Positions 39,526-49,909 are shown, numbered from the stretch's first letter. The stretch is 64,000 nucleotides of DNA from Pseudomonas cichorii (GCF_018343775.1 NZ_CP074349.1:982001-1046000); one strand, 5' to 3'. The notes: generated by a model from the sequence alone, not told the origin. Translations and numbers: made by a program.

Positions 39526-41463
39526 ATGACAACAGCAATCCCTTTCTGGCGCCGGGCGAAACTTCCTCTGGCAGTCAGTCTCGCTTCCTCGCTCGCCAGT
39601 CCCGCGTTCGGCGTTACCTTCAATGTCGGTGAAATCGAAGGCAGCTTCGACTCATCTCTCTCGGTGGGTGCCAGTTGGTCTACCGCAAGCCCCAACAAGA
39701 ACCTCATCGGCGCCAACAACGGCGGACGCGGTCTTTCCCAGACCTCCGATGACGGTCACTTGAACTTCAAGAAGGGCGAAACCTTCTCCAAGATCTTCAA
39801 GGGGATTCATGACCTTGAACTGAAGTACGGCGACACCGGTGTATTCGTGCGTGGCAAGTACTGGTATGACTTCGAGCTCAAGGACGAAAGTCGCGAGTTC
39901 AAGGACATCAGCGACTCCAACCGCAAGGAAGGCGCCAAGTCTTCCGGCGCGCAATTGCTCGACGCATTCGTCTATCACAATTACGCCATTGGCGATCAGC
40001 CAGGCACTGTGCGTCTCGGCAAGCAGGTCATCAGCTGGGGTGAAAGTACCTTCATCCAGGGCGGGATCAACAGCGTCAACCCGGTCGATGTCTCGGCGTT
40101 TCGTCGTCCCGGGGCCGAGATCAAGGAAGGCCTGATTCCGGTCAACATGTTCTACCTGTCGCAAAGCCTGACCGACAACCTGTCTGCGCAAGGTTTCTAC
40201 CAGCTTGAGTGGGACCAGACGGTTGTGGATAACTGCGGCACCTTCTTCTCGCAGCCCGACGTGATCGCCGATGGTTGCGACAGCAACCTGGCGGTATTGC
40301 GCAGTCGCAGTGGGCTCAATACTTCCCTGGCTGCAGCAGGTCTGCCGGCCGGAGCACGGGGGGCGATTTTCAACTCCCTGGCGCAACAGGGCGTCAACTT
40401 TGGCTCCCCTGATGAGGGCGCGATCGTGCGTCGTGGCCCGGACCGGGATGCTCGTGACGGCGGCCAGTTCGGCTTTGCCGTGCATTACAACTTCGAGCCG
40501 CTGGACACCGAGTTCGGCGCCTACATGATGAACTACCACAGCCGTCTGCCGATCTTCAGTGGTCGCGGCGGGTCAGCGGCTTCGTTCAGTGGCGCCGGGC
40601 TGGTCGGTTCGCTTGTGGGCAACGGCATTCCGTTGGGTACGGCGACTGCGTTGGCGCCGACCTTGCTGCCACTGGTGGTGGCGGGCAACTCCAGCTACTA
40701 CGTTGAATACCCTGAAGACATTCGCCTGTACGGGTTGAGCTTCTCTACCACGCTGCCTACGGGTACGGCGTGGAGTGGTGAAATCAGCTACCGTCCGAAT
40801 GCCCCGGTACAGATCAACACCACCGACATTCTCTATTCGGGTATTTCGCCGTTGAACCCGAACGTGTCGCTGCTCAGTGGCCGTCCAAATACCGATCAGC
40901 CGGGTTATCGCCGCAAGGAAATCACCCAGTTGCAAACCTCCCTCGTCCAGTTCTTCGATCAGGTGATGGGCGCCGAGCGTCTGACCCTGGTGGGTGAAGT
41001 GGGCTGGACCCACGTGGGCGGCCTGGAAAGCACCTCGAAAATCCGTTATGGCCGCGATCCGGTCTACGGACCAGGTCCGTTGCCGGGTGGCCAGTGTGCG
41101 ACTTTGAACGCCGGCACCCTGACCGGAGCCGATCAGAACAACCTGACCCGTTATTGCGAAGACGACGGCTTCACCACCGCCAACTCCTGGGGTTATCGCG
41201 CACGTGCCATCTGGGACTACAACAACGTATTCGCCGGTGTGAACCTCAAGCCAAGCGTGGCCTGGTCCCACGACGTCAAGGGTTACTCTCCGGGCCCGGG
41301 CGCCAACTTCGAGGAAGGTCGCAAGGCCGTCAGCCTCGGACTGGATGCCGAATACCAGAACACCTACACCGCCAACCTTTCCTACACCAACTTCTTCGAC
41401 GGGAAGTACACCACGGTCGATGACCGGGATTTCGTGGCACTCAGCTTTGGCATGAACTTCTAA
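39526..41463 (+). CDS. DUF1302 outer-membrane protein
   Basis: A 645-residue protein with a signal peptide (ending near SPAFG-VTF) and long alternating beta strands ending in Phe (ALSFGMNF), typical of an outer-membrane beta-barrel. Matches DUF1302, a family paired with DUF1329 and linked to uptake or export of hydrophobic compounds. Starts at 39526 after GGAG; an upstream in-frame ATG at 39409 precedes non-signal sequence. Confidence 0.9.
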   Translation: MTTAIPFWRRAKLPLAVSLASSLASPAFGVTFNVGEIEGSFDSSLSVGASWSTASPNKNLIGANNGGRGLSQTSDDGHLNFKKGETFSKIFKGIHDLELKYGDTGVFVRGKYWYDFELKDESREFKDISDSNRKEGAKSSGAQLLDAFVYHNYAIGDQPGTVRLGKQVISWGESTFIQGGINSVNPVDVSAFRRPGAEIKEGLIPVNMFYLSQSLTDNLSAQGFYQLEWDQTVVDNCGTFFSQPDVIADGCDSNLAVLRSRSGLNTSLAAAGLPAGARGAIFNSLAQQGVNFGSPDEGAIVRRGPDRDARDGGQFGFAVHYNFEPLDTEFGAYMMNYHSRLPIFSGRGGSAASFSGAGLVGSLVGNGIPLGTATALAPTLLPLVVAGNSSYYVEYPEDIRLYGLSFSTTLPTGTAWSGEISYRPNAPVQINTTDILYSGISPLNPNVSLLSGRPNTDQPGYRRKEITQLQTSLVQFFDQVMGAERLTLVGEVGWTHVGGLESTSKIRYGRDPVYGPGPLPGGQCATLNAGTLTGADQNNLTRYCEDDGFTTANSWGYRARAIWDYNNVFAGVNLKPSVAWSHDVKGYSPGPGANFEEGRKAVSLGLDAEYQNTYTANLSYTNFFDGKYTTVDDRDFVALSFGMNF

Positions 41464-41483
41464 GAACACGGTTTGGGATAACT

Positions 41484-42854
41484 ATGAAAATGAAAATAAC
41501 AAAGGGTCTGTTGCAAGCGGGTGCGCTGGGATTGTCCTTGATGGCGTCCGGCGTCATGGCTGCGGTGTCTGAATCCGAGGCGGCGAAACTGGGGACCAGC
41601 CTGACCCCGATGGGTGCCGAGAAGGCCGGTAACGCCGCTAACACCATTCCGGCCTGGAGCCCCATGCCCAAGAATGCCGGTGCAGTGGACAGCAAAGGCT
41701 TCCTGGCCAACCCGTATGCCAGCGAAAAACCGCTGTTCACCATCACGGCGCAGAACGTGGAGCAGTACAAGGACAAACTGGCGCCGGGCCAATACGCGAT
41801 GTTTAAGCGTTACCCGGAAAGCTACAAGATCCCGGTTTATCCGACCCATCGCGGTGCCACCGTGCCTGATGACGTGTTTGCCGCCATCAAGAGAAACGCC
41901 ACCAACACCAAGCTGGTGGGCGGCGGCAATGGCCTGGAAAACTTTGAAACCGCAATTCCCTTCCCGATTCCGTCCAGCGGTGTCGAGGTGATCTGGAACC
42001 ACATCACCCGTTATCGTGGCGGCAGCGTGAAGCGCTTTGTGACCCAGGCCACGCCGCAACCCAATGGCTCCTACAGCCTGGTGTACTTCTCTGACCAGTT
42101 CGTGTTCCGCGACAAGATGAAGGACTTCGATCCGAAGAATCCAGGCAATATCCTGTTCTACTTCAAGCAGGAAGTGACCGCCCCTGCGCGTCTGGCCGGT
42201 GGTGTACTGCTGGTCCATGAAACCCTGGACCAAGTGAAGGAGCCTCGTTCGGCCTGGCTCTACAACGCCGGTCAACGTCGCGTGCGCCGTGCTCCGCAAG
42301 TGTCCTATGACGGTCCGGGTACTGCCTCGGACGGCCTGCGGACTTCCGATAACCTGGACATGTACAACGGCGCGCCGGATCGCTATGACTGGAAACTGAT
42401 CGGCAAGCAGGAAATGTACATTGCGTCCAACAGCCACAAGCTGGACGACACGACCCTCAAATATGCCGATATCGTCAAGGCCGGTCATATCAATCAGGAC
42501 CTGACCCGTTATGAACTGCGGCGTGTCTGGCATGTAACGGCAACCCTGAAGGAAGGCCAGCGCCACATCTATGCCAAGCGTGACTTCTTCATTGACGAAG
42601 ACACCTGGCAAGCTGCGGTCATCGACCACTACGACGGTCGCGGCCAGCTGTGGCGCGTTGCGGAGGCTCATTCCGAGAACTATTACGACAAGCAGGTTCC
42701 GTGGTACGCCATTGAAACCCTGTACGACCTGCAGTCGGGCCGCTATGTGGCACTGGGCATGAAAAACGAAGAGAAGAGTGCGTATGTCTTCGGTTTCACC
42801 GCCGGCACCAGCGACTTCACGCCTAACGCCTTGCGTCAGGAAGGCGTACGTTGA
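41484..42854 (+). CDS. DUF1329 periplasmic or outer-membrane lipid-handling protein
   Basis: A 456-residue exported protein with a signal peptide (cleavage after VMA) and the DUF1329 domain, a LolA/LolB-like beta structure (for example RYELRRVWHVTATLKEGQRH and KRDFFIDEDTWQAAVIDHYD). It is 20 bp after the DUF1302 gene and is almost always co-encoded with it; the two probably form a transenvelope pathway for fatty or hydrophobic substrates. Confidence 0.9.
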   Translation: MKMKITKGLLQAGALGLSLMASGVMAAVSESEAAKLGTSLTPMGAEKAGNAANTIPAWSPMPKNAGAVDSKGFLANPYASEKPLFTITAQNVEQYKDKLAPGQYAMFKRYPESYKIPVYPTHRGATVPDDVFAAIKRNATNTKLVGGGNGLENFETAIPFPIPSSGVEVIWNHITRYRGGSVKRFVTQATPQPNGSYSLVYFSDQFVFRDKMKDFDPKNPGNILFYFKQEVTAPARLAGGVLLVHETLDQVKEPRSAWLYNAGQRRVRRAPQVSYDGPGTASDGLRTSDNLDMYNGAPDRYDWKLIGKQEMYIASNSHKLDDTTLKYADIVKAGHINQDLTRYELRRVWHVTATLKEGQRHIYAKRDFFIDEDTWQAAVIDHYDGRGQLWRVAEAHSENYYDKQVPWYAIETLYDLQSGRYVALGMKNEEKSAYVFGFTAGTSDFTPNALRQEGVR

Positions 42855-42968
42855 TCACACAAATCGGATGAACTGTCATGACGTGCAGACTGGGGTCTTT
42901 TGACGCTGTCTGCACCTAAACAGGCCGCTAAAAGTGCAAGCAGCCAAGCAGTTTCAATGACTTATAGC

Positions 42969-42995
42969 CAAAGCCCCTTGATTGGGGCTTTTTTA
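42969..42995 (+). terminator. Rho-independent terminator after DUF1329
   Basis: AAAGCCCC, loop TTGATT, GGGGCTTTTTTT, about 115 bp after the stop codon and before the regulator gene. Confidence 0.85.
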
Positions 42996-43128
42996 TGCAG
43001 GGATATTCGGCTCACAAATTGTAGGAATTTTGTTACGGACTTTTCGGTCGCTTCCTTCAAAAGGTCGGTGTTACCCGCTAGTCTCCGGACAGCTGCTATG
43101 GCGAAACAATACTCCTGAAGAGCTGGCC

Positions 43129-45861
43129 ATGACTGATCTGTCCCGTATGCAAGGCATCGCAGGTAGCGCAACCTCCGCACTGGAAGGACGATTCTTTCGG
43201 CCTCCCTTGCCCTATGGTTATCTGCCTCGTTCCCGCTTGTGCGAACGTCTGACCGAAGGGTTGTCTGGGCGTCTGTTGCTGATCTGCGCGCCTGCCGGTT
43301 TCGGCAAGAGTTCGCTGGCCGTGGAGTTTTGCCAGAATCTGCCAGCCCAATGGCAGAGCATATGGCTGGGCCTGAACCCTCGCGAAAGTGATCCGGGCCG
43401 TTTTCTTGAACGGTTGCTGGCCGGGTTGCAGCAATTCTTTCCGCAATTGGGCGAGCAGGCCATGGGCTTGCTGAAGATGCGCCAACGCAATCAGCCCTTT
43501 GCCTTTGAGGAGTGGCTCGACGGCTTGCTGGATGAGTTGGCCATGCACCTGATGCTGAGCAAACCCTTGCTGCTGGTCCTGGATGATTACCATCTGGTGC
43601 AGGGCTCGGTGCTGGATCGTTGCGTACAGTTTTTCCTCAACCACTTGCCCACCGGGCTGGTGGTCATGGTCACCAGTCGGCAGCGTCCGAACTGGCATCT
43701 GGCGCGCCTGCGCCTGTCCCGGCAATTGCTTGAACTCAATGAAAGCGACTTGCGACTGACCGACGCCGAATCCCTGGCGGTGCTCGACCGGCATAGCTGC
43801 TCACTGGACAGCGATGCCCAGCGCAGCCTGATCCGACGCAGCGAAGGCTGGGTTGCAGGGCTGCGCTTCTGGCTTCTGGCGGCGTCTGAAGCCGGCGATG
43901 GCCCTGCTGTGTCGCAAGCCCTGCGCGATGGCGAGATCTTGATCGGTGAGTATCTGCTTGAGGAAGTCATCGACTGCCTTCCTGCCGATGTTCAGGCCTT
44001 TCTTTATGAAACCGCCTGCCTTGAACGCTTTTGCAGCGAATTGTGCGATGCCTCCCGGGAAACCCATGACAGCGCTGAAATGCTCCGCTATCTGCAGGCG
44101 CATCAGGTGTTTCTGGTCCCGCTGGATGAGCAGGGGCGCTGGTTTCGTTATCACCATCTGTTCTCCGATCTTTTGCGAGCCCGTCAGGGCGCAGGCCCGC
44201 AACAGAATCGCCTGCACCTGAATGCCTGCCGCTGGTTCAACGAACAAGGCCTGCTGGACGAAGCCATCGAGCAGGCATTACGCGCCGGTCATCTGGATGT
44301 TGCCGCCAACCTGGTACAGAACCTTTCCGAAGAGCAACTGCTGGCCGAGCAGAATGTCGGCATGCTGCTGCGCTGGAGAATGGATTTGCCGGACAGCTTG
44401 CTGACCAGCACGCCGCGCCTGATTGTGCTCTATGCCTGGGCGCTGGCGCTGGCCTGTCAACTGGATGCAGCCGAAGAGCTGGCCGAAAATCTCAGCCGCT
44501 TTCTGCCAGCGCCGTCTGCCACTGCGCAAAAATCCATGCTCGCCCAGTGGCTGGCGCTGAGCGGCATCATTGCCCGTGGTCGCGGTGACAGCGAAAAGAC
44601 CGAGCGTTATTGCAACGAAGCACTGCACAGCCTGCCGGAAAAACGCTATGGCCAGCGGCTGGTGTGTCTGTCCACCCTTGCCAATCTGGCGATAGCCAAC
44701 AGCGACCTGCTGCGCGCCCGGGCCTTGAACCGCGATGCCCTCGAACTGGCGCAGCGGGTGGCCAATCCTTTATTCGAGGCGCTGGCGCATTACGACCGCG
44801 CCAGAGTGTTGCAGGCCCGTGGTGAAATACTTCGTGCGCTGGACGAAGTCCGTCAGGGGCAGCAACGTCTCAAGGGTTTACCCGCATCGCGCCTGTATGC
44901 CGTGCGGGCACGCCTGACGATTTACGAAGGTTATCTGCTGACCCTTCGTATGCAGGCCGATGCCGGACGTGCGAAATTGCTCGCGGGTCTGGTCGAAGCG
45001 CGAGCCTGCCGGGATATCAGCGTGCTGATCGGGCATTGCGTGATTGCCGGTCTGGAAGGGCGTGAAGGGCGCTTTGCCGAAGCCTTCGTCGAGCTTGGCG
45101 AAGCCGAGCGGTTGATGCACATCTGGGATGTGCCGCCGATCTACTATCTGGCGATGATCACCCTGGTCAAATGCGAGCTGTGGCTGGTGCAAGGGCGCAT
45201 CGACCTGGCCGAAGCCTGGTTGCTGCGCCTGACCCAGACATACAGCGGCGGGCTGGCGACGGCGGCTCCGGAGTGTTATCCACAACTGCCGCAACAGGTC
45301 GAATTGTTGCGCGCAACCCTGGAACGGATTCGCGGTGATGCCTGTGCCTCTGCGCAACGTTTGCAGGAACTGGATCAGCACGCCCAGGCCATGGGCGCGC
45401 AATTGCTGAGCCTCAATGCAATCAATCAGCACATCCGCCTGCTGCTGGACAATGCCCGGCAGCATGAGGCGTGCGAGCTATTGGGCCGTAGTCGGCGTGC
45501 GGCGCAAGGCGGTGCGCTGCTGCCTTTCTATGAGCTGATCGACGGCCACCCGCTGTGGCTGCGCGAGCAACTGCTGCAACGAGCTCCCTGTTCTGTGCGC
45601 GATGCTCTGCTGGAAAAACTCCCATCATGCCTCGCGCCGCCCGCTGTCGAGCTGTCACATGGCAGCGACAGCCTGAGCGTACGTGAACTGGGCGTGCTGC
45701 AACTCATTGCCCAAGGCTGTTCGAATCAGGAAATCAGCGAGCAGTTATTCATTTCCCTGCACACCGTCAAAACCCACGCCAGCCATATCAACAGCAAGCT
45801 CGGCGTCGAGCGCCGCACTCAGGCAGTGGCGAGGGCGAAAGTTCTTGGGCTGTTGGGGTGA
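43129..45861 (+). CDS. MalT/AlkS-like LuxR-family regulator
   Basis: A 910-residue ATP-dependent transcriptional activator of the LAL/STAND class. It has a Walker A motif (APAGFGKSSL, about residue 54), a Walker B region (LLLVLDDYHLV), a long helical repeat sensor domain and a C-terminal LuxR helix-turn-helix (LSVRELGVLQLIAQGCSNQEI...). It likely activates the upstream AlkK-DUF1302-DUF1329 cluster in response to a fatty compound; P. oleovorans AlkS regulates alkane genes in a similar way. The start at 43129 was picked for codon use. Confidence 0.9.
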   Translation: MTDLSRMQGIAGSATSALEGRFFRPPLPYGYLPRSRLCERLTEGLSGRLLLICAPAGFGKSSLAVEFCQNLPAQWQSIWLGLNPRESDPGRFLERLLAGLQQFFPQLGEQAMGLLKMRQRNQPFAFEEWLDGLLDELAMHLMLSKPLLLVLDDYHLVQGSVLDRCVQFFLNHLPTGLVVMVTSRQRPNWHLARLRLSRQLLELNESDLRLTDAESLAVLDRHSCSLDSDAQRSLIRRSEGWVAGLRFWLLAASEAGDGPAVSQALRDGEILIGEYLLEEVIDCLPADVQAFLYETACLERFCSELCDASRETHDSAEMLRYLQAHQVFLVPLDEQGRWFRYHHLFSDLLRARQGAGPQQNRLHLNACRWFNEQGLLDEAIEQALRAGHLDVAANLVQNLSEEQLLAEQNVGMLLRWRMDLPDSLLTSTPRLIVLYAWALALACQLDAAEELAENLSRFLPAPSATAQKSMLAQWLALSGIIARGRGDSEKTERYCNEALHSLPEKRYGQRLVCLSTLANLAIANSDLLRARALNRDALELAQRVANPLFEALAHYDRARVLQARGEILRALDEVRQGQQRLKGLPASRLYAVRARLTIYEGYLLTLRMQADAGRAKLLAGLVEARACRDISVLIGHCVIAGLEGREGRFAEAFVELGEAERLMHIWDVPPIYYLAMITLVKCELWLVQGRIDLAEAWLLRLTQTYSGGLATAAPECYPQLPQQVELLRATLERIRGDACASAQRLQELDQHAQAMGAQLLSLNAINQHIRLLLDNARQHEACELLGRSRRAAQGGALLPFYELIDGHPLWLREQLLQRAPCSVRDALLEKLPSCLAPPAVELSHGSDSLSVRELGVLQLIAQGCSNQEISEQLFISLHTVKTHASHINSKLGVERRTQAVARAKVLGLLG

Positions 45862-46081
45862 TCGTTTCTCAAGGCTTGAGTGATGTCGTCAGGCTCTACA
45901 GGCAGAAGAGTGCGTGAGGGGGGGCGCAATATCGAGTTAAATATTTTTTGGGCTATTAACCCTGCACCACCCGCCTGCATGGCCCTCTGGCCGGAAACGG
46001 TTCAGGTGGCGTTAAGGAATTTTTGACGGATGTCATGCTCTAATCCGGTCATTAGCGTTCGTTAAATCAGGAGTTTCATCA

Positions 46082-46789
46082 ATGTCTAGCTCGCGCCATT
46101 TGATTCTTGCTGCTCTTGCTGTGGCCATGCTTTCCGGATGTGCATCGCCCAACCCCTACGACAGCAATCAAGGGCAGGCACAAAGCTCGGGCGGGATGAA
46201 CAAGACCGCCAAGTATGGCGGCCTTGGAGCACTGGCCGGTGCCCTGGCGGGCGCGGCAATCGATCACAACAACCGTGGCAAAGGCGCATTGATCGGCGCA
46301 GCAGTGGTCGGCGCCGCCTCGGCAGGCTACGGCTATTACGCCGACAAGCAGGAAGCCGCTCTGCGGGCGAGCATGGCCAATACCGGTGTGGAGGTTCAGC
46401 GTCAGGGTGACCAGATCAAGCTGATCATGCCGGGCAATATCACCTTCGCCACTGACTCTTCTTCCATCGCCAGCAGTTTCTATTCGCCGCTCAATAATCT
46501 GGCGGGCTCGCTCAAGCAGTACAGCCAGAGCAACATCGAGATCGTGGGTTATACCGACAGCACTGGCAGCCGCCAGCACAACATGGACCTGTCGTTGCAA
46601 CGTGCCCAGAGCGTCAGCACTTACCTGACTTCCCAGGGTGTGGATGCTGCTCGTCTGTCAGTGCGGGGAGCCGGTCCCGACCAGCCGATTGCCAGCAACG
46701 CCGATGTCAACGGCCGCGCCCAGAACCGTCGTGTCGAGGTCAACCTCAAGCCGATTCCGGGGCAGCAGTACGAGCAGTATCAGCAGTAA
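46082..46789 (+). CDS. OmpA-family peptidoglycan-binding lipoprotein (YiaD-like)
   Basis: A 235-residue lipoprotein with lipobox LSGCASP, a glycine-zipper segment (GGLGALAGALAGAAIDHNNRG) and a C-terminal OmpA domain (IEIVGYTDSTGS, LSLQRAQSVSTYLTSQGVD, NRRVEVNLKP) that contacts peptidoglycan. Resembles E. coli YiaD. AGGAG precedes the ATG. The 220-bp upstream region (45862-46081) must hold the promoter; no consensus is clear. Confidence 0.92.
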   Translation: MSSSRHLILAALAVAMLSGCASPNPYDSNQGQAQSSGGMNKTAKYGGLGALAGALAGAAIDHNNRGKGALIGAAVVGAASAGYGYYADKQEAALRASMANTGVEVQRQGDQIKLIMPGNITFATDSSSIASSFYSPLNNLAGSLKQYSQSNIEIVGYTDSTGSRQHNMDLSLQRAQSVSTYLTSQGVDAARLSVRGAGPDQPIASNADVNGRAQNRRVEVNLKPIPGQQYEQYQQ

Positions 46790-46796
46790 TCAATTG

Positions 46797-46838
46797 TTCG
46801 CGAATGAATTCGCTCCTACTCAGCGAATTCATTCGCGA
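46797..46838. repeat. Extragenic palindrome between convergent genes
   Basis: GTTCGCGAATGAATTCGCTCC and the inverted AGCGAATTCATTCGCGA follow each other after a 6-bp gap. Likely bidirectional terminator. Confidence 0.82.
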
Positions 46839-46842
46839 TGGA

Positions 46843-47736
46843 TCAGCTCAAGCCCTTGAGCCGATCCAGCAAACGATCCTTCTCTTCCCACAACCCGTTG
46901 ATCCACTGCTGGAACTCCAGCCGGTAGGCTTGATCCTGATCGTAGTTCTTGCCGATGAACTGCGGCGGGATCTGTATTTCTTCAAAGTGCGCCACCACCT
47001 CTTTCACGTTGCCACACAGCAGGTCCCAATAGCCCGGTTGCCCGCCTGGGTAATGAATGGTGACGTTGACGATCGACTCAAGCTGTTCGCCCATGGCATC
47101 CAGTACGAATGCGAGCCCGCCGGCCTTGGGCTTGAGCAGGTTGCGAAACGGTGAGTTCTGTTCGGCGTGCTTGGCTTTGGTAAAGCGTGTGCCTTCGGCA
47201 AAGTTGAAAATGCCCACCGGGTTATGACGGAATCTGGCGCAGGTGCGGCGAGTGGTTTCCAGGTCCTTGCCTTTCTTTTCCGGGTGTTTGGCCAGATAGG
47301 CCTTGGAATAGCGCTTCATGAACGGAAAGCCCAGCGCCCACCAGGCCAGGCCAATCAGCGGCACCCAGATCAGCTCCTGCTTGAGAAAGAACTTCAGCGG
47401 GCGGATACGTCGATTGAGTACGTACTGCAGAACCATGATGTCGACCCAGCTCTGATGATTGCTGGTGATCAGGTACGAGTGCTCGTAATCCAGCCCTTCA
47501 AGGCCGCTCAACTGCCAGCGCGTGCGGCCCAGCAGCCTGATCCAGGCATTGTTGCAACTGATCCAGGTTTCCTGGATGTGAATCATCAGCCAGTCGGTCA
47601 GGCGCTGGGCAGGCTTGAAGGGCAGGCAGATCTTGAAGACGGTGACCACGAACAGCACTGCGCAGCAGGCAATGGTGTTGAGCGCCAACAACAGCGAGGC
47701 AATGACACCGCGCAATGGGGCAGGCAGGGAATCCAT
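46843..47736 (-). CDS. PlsC-family acyltransferase (YihG-like)
   Basis: A 297-residue inner-membrane enzyme with N-terminal membrane segment, catalytic HX4D motif in NHQSWVD, LKFFLKQELIWVPLIG and NFAEGTRFT (substrate block). Similar to E. coli YihG, a secondary lysophosphatidic acid acyltransferase. It lies downstream of pta in the same direction, 82 bp apart. Confidence 0.88.
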   Translation of the reverse strand: MDSLPAPLRGVIASLLLALNTIACCAVLFVVTVFKICLPFKPAQRLTDWLMIHIQETWISCNNAWIRLLGRTRWQLSGLEGLDYEHSYLITSNHQSWVDIMVLQYVLNRRIRPLKFFLKQELIWVPLIGLAWWALGFPFMKRYSKAYLAKHPEKKGKDLETTRRTCARFRHNPVGIFNFAEGTRFTKAKHAEQNSPFRNLLKPKAGGLAFVLDAMGEQLESIVNVTIHYPGGQPGYWDLLCGNVKEVVAHFEEIQIPPQFIGKNYDQDQAYRLEFQQWINGLWEEKDRLLDRLKGLS

Positions 47737-47818
47737 GACGGATAGTGACTCCAGATGATAATGGGAAGCGGTGCAGACTGCACAACGGCAGTCTGCACAG
47801 ATGGCATCGTGATGTGTA

Positions 47819-49909
47819 TCAGGAAAGTGTGTCTGCTTGAATCGCAGTCAGGGCGATGGTGTAGACGATGTCGTCGACCTGGGCGCCGCGTGGCAGGTCG
47901 TTCACCGGTTTGCGCAGGCCTTGCAGCATCGGGCCGAGACTCACGCAGTCGGCGCTGCGCTGCACCGCCTTGTACGTGGTGTTGCCAGTATTCAGGTCCG
48001 GGAACACGAATACCGTCGCGCGTCCGGCCACCGGGCTGTCCGGTGCCAACTGGCGAGCCACGTCTTCGTTGGCGGCGGCATCATACTGCAACGGGCCGTC
48101 GATCAGCAGGCTGCGTTGGGTTTCACGAGCCAGCTGGGTGGCTTCGCGCACCTTTTCCACTTCCTCGCCACTGGCGGAATTGCCACTGGAATAACTGATC
48201 ATCGCGACCCGTGGCGCAATGCCGAATGCCACGGCGGAGTCGGCACTCTGCAGGGCGATTTCTGCCAGTTCGCCAGCACTTGGATGCGGGTTCATGATGC
48301 AGTCGCCGTATACCAGCACCTGCTCGGGGAACAGCATGAAGAATACCGATGAAACCAGTGTGCAGCCGGGGGCGGTCTTGATCAGTTGCAGGGCCGGGCG
48401 AATGGTATTGGCAGTGGAGTGAACGACGCCCGACACCAGGCCGTCCACTTCATCCAGCGCCAACATCACCGTGCCGATCACCACCGGATCCTCCAGTTGC
48501 TGCTCGGCCATGGGAGCATTGAGGCTTTTGTTCTTGCGCAGTTCGACCATCGGCGCGACGTAACGCTCGCGAATCAGGTCCGGGTCCAGAATCTCCAGCC
48601 CCGGCGGCAATTCGATGCCATGCGCCTGGGCAACCGCCTGGACTTCTTCAGGCTTGGCCAGCAGGACACAGCGGGCAATACCGCGCGCCTGACAGATCGC
48701 TGCTGCCTGAATGGTCAGTGGCTCGTTGCCTTCAGGCAGCACGATGCGCTTGTTGGCGGCCTGGGCGCGCTGGATCAACTGATAGCGGAACACCGCAGGC
48801 GAAAGGCGCAACTCCCGCGGCGTGCCGCAGCGTTGATGCAGCCAGGCGGCATCCAGATGGCTGGCAACGAAATCGGTGATGATTTCCGCGCGCTCGCGGT
48901 CATCGATGGGGATTTCCTTGTTCAACTGGTTCAGGCGTGTGGCCGTGTCGTACGAGCCGCTGCTCACCGACAGCACCGGCAAACCGGCCTGTAATGCACC
49001 TCGGCACAGCTCCATGATGCGCGGGTCGGGCACGGTGTCGCTGGTCAGCAACAGACCGGCCAGCGGCACGCCATTCATGGCCGCCAGACTGACTGCCAGG
49101 ATGATGTCGTCGCGGTCGCCCGGTGTGACCACCAGAACGCCGGGCTTGAGCAAAGGCACGGTGTTGAGCACGGTTCGGGCGCAAATGATGATTTTCGACA
49201 TGCGCCGTTGTTCGTAGTCCCCGGCGTTGAGCACCTGGGCACCCAGCAACTCCGCCACGTCACGGGTGCGCGGAGCATTGAGTTCGGCCTGGAACGGAAT
49301 ACAGCCCAGCAGGCGGAAATCGCCACTGCGCAGCAGCGGGGAATGCTCTTTCAGGCGCGCCGCGAAGACTTCCATGCTTTCTTCGGTGCGTACCTTGTTG
49401 AGGATCACGCCCAGCACTTTAGGGTCTTTCGGCCCGCCGAACAGTTGAGCCTGCAATTCGACCCGGCCCGAAAGCTCGGTGAGCACTTCGTTTTCCGGTG
49501 CGGACACCAGAATCACTTCGGCATCCAGGCTCTTGGCCAGGTGCAGGTTGACCCGTGCTGCATAACTGGCGCTACGGGTGGGCACCATGCCCTCGACAAT
49601 CAGCACATCCTTGCCGATGGCTGCCTGCTGATAAAGGCTGATGATTTCTTCCAGCAACTCATCCAGCTGGCCATCGCCCAGCATGCGTTCCACATGCGCC
49701 AGCCCCAAAGGCTTGGGCGGCTTGAGGCCGTGGGTGCGGGCCACCAGTTCGGTGGAGCGTTCAGGGCCGAGATCGCCCGGATGAGGTTGTGCAATCGGCT
49801 TGAAAAAACCGACTTTCAGGCCCGCGCGTTCAAGGGTGCGAACCAGGCCAAGGCTGATGGAGGTCAAACCCACGCCAAAATCCGTGGGGGAGATGAAAAA
49901 AGTCTGCAT
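47819..49909 (-). CDS. pta: Phosphate acetyltransferase (long form)
   Basis: Interconverts acetyl-CoA and acetyl phosphate. The 696-residue protein has the long-form layout: an N-terminal BioD-like domain, a central DRTGG-type regulatory domain, and the C-terminal catalytic PTA domain ([36 protein letters not shown] and SGEEVEKVREAT). ackA is not adjacent, although they are neighbours in many bacteria. Confidence 0.96.
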   Translation of the reverse strand: MQTFFISPTDFGVGLTSISLGLVRTLERAGLKVGFFKPIAQPHPGDLGPERSTELVARTHGLKPPKPLGLAHVERMLGDGQLDELLEEIISLYQQAAIGKDVLIVEGMVPTRSASYAARVNLHLAKSLDAEVILVSAPENEVLTELSGRVELQAQLFGGPKDPKVLGVILNKVRTEESMEVFAARLKEHSPLLRSGDFRLLGCIPFQAELNAPRTRDVAELLGAQVLNAGDYEQRRMSKIIICARTVLNTVPLLKPGVLVVTPGDRDDIILAVSLAAMNGVPLAGLLLTSDTVPDPRIMELCRGALQAGLPVLSVSSGSYDTATRLNQLNKEIPIDDRERAEIITDFVASHLDAAWLHQRCGTPRELRLSPAVFRYQLIQRAQAANKRIVLPEGNEPLTIQAAAICQARGIARCVLLAKPEEVQAVAQAHGIELPPGLEILDPDLIRERYVAPMVELRKNKSLNAPMAEQQLEDPVVIGTVMLALDEVDGLVSGVVHSTANTIRPALQLIKTAPGCTLVSSVFFMLFPEQVLVYGDCIMNPHPSAGELAEIALQSADSAVAFGIAPRVAMISYSSGNSASGEEVEKVREATQLARETQRSLLIDGPLQYDAAANEDVARQLAPDSPVAGRATVFVFPDLNTGNTTYKAVQRSADCVSLGPMLQGLRKPVNDLPRGAQVDDIVYTIALTAIQADTLS

